From Clostridia bacterium (lineage in GTDB: Bacteria; Bacillota; Clostridia; Christensenellales; Aristaeellaceae), in contig JAFWBZ010000109.1 in the NCBI GenBank assembly GCA_017537105.1, forward strand, positions 1 through 7,182: a stretch of DNA of 7,182 nt. Reading direction: 5' to 3'. Each line of letters starts with the position of its first letter. Position 1 is the first letter of the stretch. Below, in pieces: positions 1-5,129 of this stretch. A model generated the notes under the pieces. That model was given only the letters and a program-made list of their open reading frames with translations, was not told where the DNA came from and did no database searches. The translations under genes and the position numbers were made by a program.

Positions 1-590
1 GCAGCGTGGCGAATGATGGGAATCGGAGCGGGAGCGGGTCTCGGCGCGGGACGCCTGCGGCGATAGGTCACCACCGGGGCGGGCCTCCTGTAGACGGGGC
101 GGAATACGACGGGAGCGGGGCGCGTCCAGCGATTGTAGCTGGTGATTCGGTTGCCGAGGGTCAGACCCGCGAGCACCGAGGCGACGGTGCCCAGGAAGCT
201 GCCGTCCGCGTCGAAAACGGAGGACGTGGCCTTGCCGCCCATGTCGACATAGCCGTCGCTGTTGTAGATGGCCACCTCCATGTCGTACTCCGTCAGCGCC
301 TGCGAGATGTACTGCGCCTGTATGGCTGTCAGGCCGAGGGCGACCTCCATCGGCGCGTTGTCGACGATCTTCGCCGCATCCGCGTCCGTGTAGCCGAGCA
401 GATCGGAGATCATGTCGATGGCGACGGCGCGCTTGCAGGTGTTTCGTGAAATCAAGACAATCCGGTAGTCGCTTCGGGCGGGGGTGTCGACCGCAGCGGG
501 AACTGACACGGTCTGCAGGGCGGCGCCGCAGTTTGCACAGAAGCGGTCGCCGGTCCCGACCGGAGTGCCGCAGTTCGGACAATAGGGCAT
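1..590 (-). CDS. Zinc-ribbon protein with an L7/L12-C-terminal-like middle domain and an Arg/Pro-rich tail (3' end outside window)
   Basis: The frame is open from ATG at 590 to the left edge (196 codons seen, no stop), so the C-terminus is missing. Residues 3-22 form a zinc ribbon with paired CPNCG and CANCG motifs (Cys4, Cys7, Cys18, Cys21). Residues about 42-109 resemble the C-terminal domain of ribosomal protein L7/L12: a beta strand (YRIVLI), a helix, then KIVDNAPMEVALGL and a helix ending in MEVAIY, matching the family's K-x-VDxAPxxVKxG pattern. Residues 132-146 are a small-residue hydrophobic stretch. From about 154 the tail is rich in Arg and Pro with no Lys, and RPAPVV occurs twice (157-162, 169-174). 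The start is fixed by GGAGG at 598-602, 7 nt upstream, and by a promoter at 623-651. Function is unknown. The domain order suggests a cytosolic nucleic-acid, ribosome or protein-binding adaptor, which is inference. The zinc ribbon is confident; the L7/L12 likeness is a judgement from pattern. Confidence 0.82.
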   Translation of the reverse strand, partial: MPYCPNCGTPVGTGDRFCANCGAALQTVSVPAAVDTPARSDYRIVLISRNTCKRAVAIDMISDLLGYTDADAAKIVDNAPMEVALGLTAIQAQYISQALTEYDMEVAIYNSDGYVDMGGKATSSVFDADGSFLGTVASVLAGLTLGNRITSYNRWTRPAPVVFRPVYRRPAPVVTYRRRRPAPRPAPAPIPIIRHA

Positions 591-597
591 ATCATGA

Positions 598-602
598 CCT
601 CC
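598..602 (-). promoter_or_regulatory. Ribosome binding site of the zinc-ribbon gene
   Basis: GGAGG on the minus strand lies 7 nt before ATG 590. It decides between that ATG and another ATG at 596, which is out of frame and opens a short frame lacking the paired cysteines. Confidence 0.75.
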
Positions 603-622
603 AATCGCCTGTTTTTGCGTTC

Positions 623-651
623 ATTATACCGCACCGTTTACCAAAATGCAA
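623..651 (-). promoter_or_regulatory. Sigma-A-type promoter for the zinc-ribbon gene
   Basis: Read on the minus strand, TTGCAT (651-646) and a perfect TATAAT (628-623) are separated by exactly 17 nt. Transcription would start near 616 and give a leader of about 26 nt before ATG 590. The box is strong and well placed; the start site itself is inferred. Confidence 0.8.
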
Positions 652-697
652 CACGAACAGGGAAATAAACCGCTCCGATCGCCGACGCTTTTTTCAC

Positions 698-726
698 TGG
701 ACAGGGGAAATGATCTCCAGTATAAT
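698..726 (+). promoter_or_regulatory. Sigma-A-type promoter for the aldo/keto reductase gene
   Basis: TGGACA (698-703, one mismatch to TTGACA) and a perfect TATAAT (721-726) are separated by 17 nt. Transcription would start near 733, leaving a leader of about 46 nt before GTG 779. It points away from the promoter at 623-651, and the two -35 boxes are 46 nt apart. I see no convincing operator palindrome between them. Confidence 0.8.
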
Positions 727-764
727 AAAGGCAACGATTCTGCAGGCCCCTGTTCGACATCGCG

Positions 765-771
765 AAGGAGG
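765..771 (+). promoter_or_regulatory. Ribosome binding site that sets a GTG start
   Basis: AAGGAGG ends 7 nt before GTG 779. The nearby ATG at 777 is immediately followed by a stop codon in its own frame, so it cannot be used. This site makes GTG 779 the start of the reductase. Confidence 0.8.
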
Positions 772-778
772 AATACAT

Positions 779-1903
779 GTGAGCATTGATTTGAACCGCA
801 TGCCCAGGCTCGGATTTGGCCTGATGCGCCTGCCGGAGAAGGACGGAAAGATCGACCTGGAACAGGTATGCCTGATGGTGGACGCCTATCTGGACGCGGG
901 ACTCAACTACTTTGACACCGCCTATGTATACCATGGCGGCAATTCCGAAAGGATTGTCAGGGAGGCGATCGTGCGGCGGCATCCCCGCGACCGCTTCATG
1001 GTCGCCACCAAGCTCCCCGCCTGGTGCATGAAGTCGGAGGACGACCGCGACCGCATCTTCCGGGAGCAGCTGGAGCGCTGCGGGGTGGACTATTTCGATT
1101 ACTATCTGCTGCACTCCGTGGAGGACGGCGGCAATGGCGAGACCTACGACCGGCTGCATTGCTACGAATGGGGCGTGCAGAAGCGGGCCGAGGGCAAGAT
1201 CAAGCACTTCGGATTCTCCTTCCACGGCAGTCCGGAGTACCTGGAGCGGCTGCTGGATGTGCACCCGGAGGTGGAGTTCGTGCAAATCCAGCTGAACTAC
1301 GCCGACTGGGAAAACCCGGTGGTGCAATCCGGAAAGCTGTATGAGATCCTGCGCCGCAGAGGTGTTCCGATGATCGTCATGGAACCCGTGAAGGGCGGCA
1401 CGCTGGCGAAGCTGGCCCCGGAGCTGGAGGCGAAGCTCCGAGCCGTCCGTCCGAACGCGTCTCCCGCCTCCTGGGCGCTGCGCTTTGCGGCGTCGCTCCC
1501 CGGGGTGATGACCGTGCTTTCCGGCATGAGCACCCCCGGCCAGATGGCAGACAACCTCCAGACCTTCACCCGCTTTGCGCCTCTGTCCGAGGCGGAAGCC
1601 GCGGTGATCGAGGAGGTGCGCGGAATCATGATGGGCGTGGAGCAGATCGGATGCACCGCCTGCCGCTACTGTGTCGACGGCTGTCCGATGCAGATCGCGA
1701 TTCCGGACGTGTTCCGCGCCGTGAACACCATGCGGCTGTACCATGATGAATTCCGGCCCAAGAGCTTCTACAGGAGCCTCGTCGGGCAGGGACACGGGCG
1801 CGCGTCCGAGTGCATCGCGTGCGGCCAGTGCGAGGGCGTCTGCCCGCAGCACCTGCACATCATCGACCTGTTGAAGGAGGCCTCCGCCCTGCTGGAAGGC
1901 TGA
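779..1903 (+). CDS. Aldo/keto reductase with two C-terminal [4Fe-4S] ferredoxin motifs
   Basis: A 374-residue NAD(P)H-type oxidoreductase with an AKR barrel (about residues 8-285) followed by a ferredoxin-like domain. The catalytic tetrad is visible as Asp46 and Tyr51 (in NYFDTAYVYHGG), Lys78 (ATKLPAW) and His112 (YYLLHSV). Two cysteine clusters, Cys292/295/298/302 and Cys345/348/351/355, each follow the CxxCxxCxxxCP pattern for a [4Fe-4S] cluster. This arrangement is the known aldo/keto reductase-ferredoxin family (COG1453), common in anaerobes; its physiological substrate is generally unknown. It has no signal peptide or membrane segment, so it should be cytosolic. The frame is open upstream to 446, but that extension crosses the promoter and the divergent gene's start; GTG 779 has a strong ribosome site. 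It is the first plus-strand gene and has its own promoter. Confidence 0.93.
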   Translation: MSIDLNRMPRLGFGLMRLPEKDGKIDLEQVCLMVDAYLDAGLNYFDTAYVYHGGNSERIVREAIVRRHPRDRFMVATKLPAWCMKSEDDRDRIFREQLERCGVDYFDYYLLHSVEDGGNGETYDRLHCYEWGVQKRAEGKIKHFGFSFHGSPEYLERLLDVHPEVEFVQIQLNYADWENPVVQSGKLYEILRRRGVPMIVMEPVKGGTLAKLAPELEAKLRAVRPNASPASWALRFAASLPGVMTVLSGMSTPGQMADNLQTFTRFAPLSEAEAAVIEEVRGIMMGVEQIGCTACRYCVDGCPMQIAIPDVFRAVNTMRLYHDEFRPKSFYRSLVGQGHGRASECIACGQCEGVCPQHLHIIDLLKEASALLEG

Positions 1904-1910
1904 GTCCTGC

Positions 1911-1954
1911 GTCCGGATGCGGCATGCGACATCATGGATCGAATGCCGCCGGAC
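1911..1954 (+). other. Long hairpin between the reductase and peptidase genes
   Basis: GTCCG (1911-1915) pairs with CGGAC (1950-1954), and GCGGCAT (1919-1925) pairs with ATGCCGC (1943-1949). This gives 12 bp with a 3-nt bulge on the left arm and a 17-nt loop. It begins 8 nt after the reductase stop codon. No T-run follows, so it is not a classical intrinsic terminator. It could protect the 3' end of the reductase mRNA or cause partial termination. Confidence 0.5.
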
Positions 1955-2016
1955 CCTGCGGCACCGAAGCTATATATATGCGTGCCACTGCAAAGCGAAA
2001 GTGAGGACAGACGACG

Positions 2017-3084
2017 ATGAATACGCTTGAAATGATCGCGGCCCTTTCCAATGCCAACGGAGTCTCCGGCTTCGAGGATGAGGTGCTGGAGGTGGCGAGG
2101 GCCTTTGCGCCGGACAATCTGGACATCCGGGAGGACAGCCTGCGCAACCTGTATCTGCGTCGCCGGAGCAATGCCGGCGGCCGCCCCGTGGTGCTGCTGG
2201 ACGCCCATTCCGACGAGGTGGGCTTCATGGTGCACTCCATCCGACCCAACGGCACGCTGAAGTTCATCACGATCGGCAGCTGGGTGAACTGCAACATTCC
2301 TGCGCACCGGGTCCGGGTGCAGACCCGCGACGGCAGCTATATTCCCGGCGTGATCGCCGCCAAGCCGCCGCACTTCATGAGCGAAGCGGAGAGGCACAGG
2401 ATGCCCGAGGTGGCGGACATGTCCATCGACATCGGCGCCTGTTCCCTCGAGGAGGCCCGGGATGTCTTCGGCATCCGCGTCGCCGCACCGGTGGTGCCGG
2501 ACGTGACCTTTTCGTACGACGAAAGGCACGATCTGATGTTTGGCAAGGCCTTCGACGACCGCCTGGGCTGCGCCGCGATCCTGGCTGCGCTGGAGCAGCT
2601 GGGGGACGAGGCGCTGGGCGTAGACGTGGTGGGCGCCATGGCCGCCCAGGAGGAGGTCGGAACCCGGGGCGCCGTCGTGACGGCCAACGCCGTGCAGCCC
2701 GACGTCGCCATCGTGTTTGAGGGGTGCCCGGCGGACGACACCGTGGTGCCGGACTGCGAGGTGCAGACCGCCCTCCACCGCGGCCCCATGCTGCGCCACA
2801 TCGACGCCCGGATGATCACCAATCCGCGCTATCAGCGCTTTGCGCTGGACCTCGGCGCGGCATTGGGCATTCCGGTGCAGGAGGCGGTGCGCACCGGCGG
2901 CTCCACCAACGGCGCGCCGATTCACCTGTCCAACCGGGGCGTGCCGGCCATCGTGATCGGCGTGCCCGTGCGCTACAGCCACAGCCATCACGGCATCGCC
3001 AGCCTGGAGGACTTCAACAACAGCGTGAAGCTGGCCTGTGCCATTCTCCGCAGGCTGGATCGCGGGATCATTGGGTCCTTTTGA
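2017..3084 (+). CDS. M42-family metallopeptidase (glutamyl aminopeptidase/endoglucanase-like)
   Basis: A 355-residue protein, the usual length for the M42 family of cytosolic, self-compartmentalising di-metal aminopeptidases that trim peptides. The expected residues are all in order: His64 (LDAHSDEVGFMV), Asp180 (GKAFDDRLG), catalytic Glu212 with ligand Glu213 (AQEEVGTRGA), Glu235 (VFEGCPADD) and His322 (VRYSHSHHG). The TGGSTNGAPIH stretch near 292-302 corresponds to the conserved glycine-rich segment before the last ligand. Asp or Glu is acceptable at the fourth ligand position in this clan. The insert between the two halves of the catalytic domain (about 70-160) is the family's PDZ-like dimerisation domain. 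ATG 2017 is preceded by a weak GAGG (2003-2006) at 10 nt. The Smr gene follows after 50 nt, which suggests co-transcription. Peptide specificity cannot be told from sequence. Confidence 0.92.
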   Translation: MNTLEMIAALSNANGVSGFEDEVLEVARAFAPDNLDIREDSLRNLYLRRRSNAGGRPVVLLDAHSDEVGFMVHSIRPNGTLKFITIGSWVNCNIPAHRVRVQTRDGSYIPGVIAAKPPHFMSEAERHRMPEVADMSIDIGACSLEEARDVFGIRVAAPVVPDVTFSYDERHDLMFGKAFDDRLGCAAILAALEQLGDEALGVDVVGAMAAQEEVGTRGAVVTANAVQPDVAIVFEGCPADDTVVPDCEVQTALHRGPMLRHIDARMITNPRYQRFALDLGAALGIPVQEAVRTGGSTNGAPIHLSNRGVPAIVIGVPVRYSHSHHGIASLEDFNNSVKLACAILRRLDRGIIGSF

Positions 3085-3121
3085 TCTCAGGACTTTGTTG
3101 GACGTTCCGGCGGAGCGAGGG

Positions 3122-3128
3122 AAGGAGG
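3122..3128 (+). promoter_or_regulatory. Ribosome binding site that sets the Smr GTG start
   Basis: AAGGAGG ends 6 nt before GTG 3135. It excludes the long upstream extension of this frame, which would overlap the peptidase gene. Confidence 0.8.
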
Positions 3129-3134
3129 GAGAGC

Positions 3135-3383
3135 GTGAACGAGCCGTTTGTACAGGTGGATCTGCATGGCTTGCGACAGGACGAGGCCATTCGCGCGATC
3201 GACAGGGCCATTTCGTCCGCCGGGCCGTTGACCTATCACATCCGACTGATTCACGGTTTTCATCGCGGCACCAGTCTTCGAACGATGATCCGGGAGGAAT
3301 ACAGGTGGCACCCCAAGGTGCTGCGCATCATGTCCGGGGACAATCCGGGGATCACGGTGCTGGTTTTGAAGGAGCTGTACTGA
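3135..3383 (+). CDS. Small stand-alone Smr-domain protein
   Basis: An 82-residue protein consisting almost entirely of a Smr (small MutS-related) domain. It shows VDLHGLRQDEAI at residues 8-19 (the LDLHG signature), then IRLIHGFHRGTSLR (the IHGxGxGxLR loop), then GDNPGITVLVL at the end, where the family has GGxGxTxVxL. Smr domains are known as nicking endonucleases or RNA-binding modules at the C-terminus of MutS2 and in stand-alone proteins. The central loop is changed here: the usual HGKG reads HGFH, and the closing GG-G is replaced by DNPG, so nuclease activity is uncertain. GTG 3135 is supported by AAGGAGG 6 nt upstream. It sits 50 nt after the peptidase gene and 52 nt before the kinase gene, probably in one transcript. 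It is cytosolic, with no extra domain. Confidence 0.83.
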   Translation: MNEPFVQVDLHGLRQDEAIRAIDRAISSAGPLTYHIRLIHGFHRGTSLRTMIREEYRWHPKVLRIMSGDNPGITVLVLKELY

Positions 3384-3423
3384 ACGGACGAGAGTCTCTG
3401 TGAAATCAAGTCTGAGGGGATTT

Positions 3424-3429
3424 GGAGGG
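3424..3429 (+). promoter_or_regulatory. Ribosome binding site that sets the kinase start
   Basis: GGAGGG lies 6 nt before ATG 3436 (9 nt before the adjacent ATG 3439). This favours ATG 3436 over an upstream in-frame GTG at 3400, which has no comparable site and would add residues not expected before the kinase core. Confidence 0.7.
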
Positions 3430-3435
3430 AAACAC

Positions 3436-5007
3436 ATGATGCAGACGGTGATCGGCATCGATTACGGCACGCAGGAGGCCCGCGCGATCCTGGTGAACGC
3501 CGAGGACGGCGAGGTGCTGAGCGCCAGGGCGGTGCGCTATCCCCACGGCGTGATGGACGGAGATCTGGCCAGCGCGGAAGACTATGAGGGCGCTCTGGAG
3601 ACGCTCCTGGCGCGCGTGACTGACGCCGGGCTCAGGGACAGCGTCGCGGGAATCTGCGTGGACGCGACCTCGCTGACGCTGGTTCCCCTGGCCGCGGACG
3701 GGCGGGTGCTGAGCCGCCTGCCCGGTCTGGAGGCGCACCCACAGGCGCAGATCAAGCTGTGGAAGCGGCACGCGGCACAGCCCCAGGCGGAGGAGGCGCT
3801 CCAGCTGGCGCGCCGTACGCGGCAGCCCTTCCTGGGCAGAACGGGCGGATCGCTGTCCTCCGAATGGATGCTGCCCAAGCTCGTGGAAATGCGGGATGCC
3901 GCGCCGGAGGTCTACGCGAAGCTGGACCTCGCCCTGGACCTGTGCGAGTTCCTGACCGGGCGGCTGACCGGCCGCTTCTGCCGCTCCGCGGGGCCGATGG
4001 GCTATAAGGGATTGTATTCCGCCGATCTGGGACTTCCGGGAGACGCGTTTCTGAACGAGCTGCGCCCGGGCCTTGCTGGGGAATACCGGCGCCTGATGCG
4101 GGGAACAGTGCTTCGCCCCGGAGATGCCGCGGGAAGGCTGAGCGAGTCCTGGAAGAGACGACTCGGCCTGCGGCAGGACGTCGTCGTGGCGGCGGGGATC
4201 ATCGACGGACACACGGGCCCCGCGGCGCTCGGAGCGCTGGGCCGCGGGGACGCCGCGCTGGTGGTCGGGACCTCCAACGTGCTGTCGGTACAGGCCGACG
4301 CGCTGTGCGAGATCGAGGGCGTCTGCGGCATCGTGCGGGACGGCATGGTGCCCGGAATGTACGGGCTCGAAGCCGGTCAGAATTGCACGGGCGACATGCT
4401 GGAGTGGTATGTTCGCAACGCTGTGCCTTCCGAGGTGCGCGAGGCGGCGGAGCGCCGGCAGGTCAGCGTGCATGAGATCCTCTCCGGGCGGGTTTGTGAG
4501 CCCTGGCGCTGCCGGATCACGGCGGCGGACTGGTGGAACGGCAGCCGGAACGTGCCCTGCGATCTGAGCCTGACGGGTGCGATCCTGGGACTGACGCTCG
4601 ATGCGCGCCCGGAGGATATCTATCTCGCGCTGCTGCAGGGAATCGCCTGCGGCACGCGGGAGCTGATCGACCAGTGCGCGCGCGGCGGGCTGCCCGTCCA
4701 CAGAATCCTTGCCACCGGGGGCATGGCGCTGAAGAATCCGCTGCTTATGCAGCAGTATGCGAATCTCCTCGGGCGCAGCATCTCTGTGGGCGATCTGGCG
4801 GAGGGACCCGCGCTGGGCGCGGCCATCTATGCCGCAGTCGCGGCGGGCGTCCATCCCACCCTGGAGGCGGCGAGCCGGGCGATGGGGATCCGACAGTTCA
4901 AGACCTACGCGCCGGATGCCGCGCACGCGGATGCCTACGAGCAGCTGTTCCGGCGCAACCACCGATGGCGGGAGGCCGTGCGCGCCTGCCGGGAAGAGGA
5001 CGGCTGA
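3436..5007 (+). CDS. FGGY-family carbohydrate kinase, ribulokinase (AraB)-like
   Basis: A 523-residue ATP-dependent sugar kinase with two actin-like lobes. The N-terminal phosphate loop is IGIDYGTQEARA (residues 6-17). The putative catalytic base is Asp257 in IIDGHTG, and the C-terminal nucleotide-binding motif is ATGGMALKNPLLMQ (426-439). Ribulokinase-type signatures are AQIKLWKRHAAQPQAE, SSEWMLPK, LDLCEFLTG, GLEAGQ and DWWNGSRN (365-372), which match AraB proteins of Bacillota best, as recalled. AraB makes L-ribulose 5-phosphate in arabinose catabolism. The protein is about 35-40 residues shorter than typical AraB (about 560) and lacks the QHP-type motif expected near residues 40-50, so the true substrate may be another ketose. 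It is last in the plus-strand series and ends before a strong hairpin. It converges on uxaA; no araA or araD is visible. Family assignment is firm; the substrate is an inference. Confidence 0.88.
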   Translation: MMQTVIGIDYGTQEARAILVNAEDGEVLSARAVRYPHGVMDGDLASAEDYEGALETLLARVTDAGLRDSVAGICVDATSLTLVPLAADGRVLSRLPGLEAHPQAQIKLWKRHAAQPQAEEALQLARRTRQPFLGRTGGSLSSEWMLPKLVEMRDAAPEVYAKLDLALDLCEFLTGRLTGRFCRSAGPMGYKGLYSADLGLPGDAFLNELRPGLAGEYRRLMRGTVLRPGDAAGRLSESWKRRLGLRQDVVVAAGIIDGHTGPAALGALGRGDAALVVGTSNVLSVQADALCEIEGVCGIVRDGMVPGMYGLEAGQNCTGDMLEWYVRNAVPSEVREAAERRQVSVHEILSGRVCEPWRCRITAADWWNGSRNVPCDLSLTGAILGLTLDARPEDIYLALLQGIACGTRELIDQCARGGLPVHRILATGGMALKNPLLMQQYANLLGRSISVGDLAEGPALGAAIYAAVAAGVHPTLEAASRAMGIRQFKTYAPDAAHADAYEQLFRRNHRWREAVRACREEDG

Positions 5008-5053
5008 CAGGAGCAGCCCTGGGCGCGAGAAAATCAAATGTATAGAGATGTAA

Positions 5054-5096
5054 AGGGACCGCCCTGTGACCGGATCGGGTCACATAGGCGGTCCCT
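5054..5096. terminator. Probable bidirectional terminator between convergent genes
   Basis: AGGGACCGCC (5054-5063) pairs perfectly with GGCGGTCCCT (5087-5096). Inside it, TGTGACC (5065-5071) pairs with GGTCACA (5078-5084), leaving a 6-nt loop. The stem totals 17 bp with a small internal asymmetry. The T-tracts are short on both sides (TCTTGTT after the plus-strand stem, TTTA on the minus strand). The position between the kinase stop (5007) and the uxaA stop (5130) suits termination from both directions. Confidence 0.8.
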
Positions 5097-5129
5097 CTTG
5101 TTGGATCCCGCGACGGGAGGCGTTTACCG

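Noticed and set aside
6..449. Plus-strand open frame of about 147 residues
   Set aside because: It is the antisense shadow of the zinc-ribbon gene: Gly/Arg/Asp-rich, no recognisable motif, no ribosome site.
446..778. Possible 111-residue N-terminal extension of the aldo/keto reductase
   Set aside because: It would cross the minus-strand zinc-ribbon gene's start and both promoters, reads as low-complexity Arg/Ser-rich sequence, and the strong ribosome site points to GTG 779.
638..1858. Long minus-strand open frame opposite the reductase
   Set aside because: His/Leu/Arg-rich translation typical of the antisense of a GC-rich gene; no motif and no ribosome site, while the plus strand carries clear catalytic and Fe-S residues.
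1971..1979. TATATATAT run as a possible -10 box for the M42 gene
   Set aside because: No acceptable -35 box lies 16-18 nt upstream (best about 3 of 6 matches), so a separate promoter is not supported.
2705..2707. Glu235 in place of the more common Asp at a metal-ligand position of the M42 peptidase (codon at about 2719-2721)
   Set aside because: Asp or Glu is accepted at this position in the wider metallopeptidase clan and all other ligands are intact, so this is normal variation.
3400..3435. Upstream in-frame GTG as the kinase start
   Set aside because: No ribosome site before it; GGAGGG sits correctly for ATG 3436, which begins right at the conserved first strand.
3406..5037. 543-residue minus-strand open frame opposite the kinase
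   Set aside because: Length comes from GC-rich codon bias. The plus strand has unmistakable FGGY motifs; the antisense product resembles nothing and would read through the terminator hairpin.
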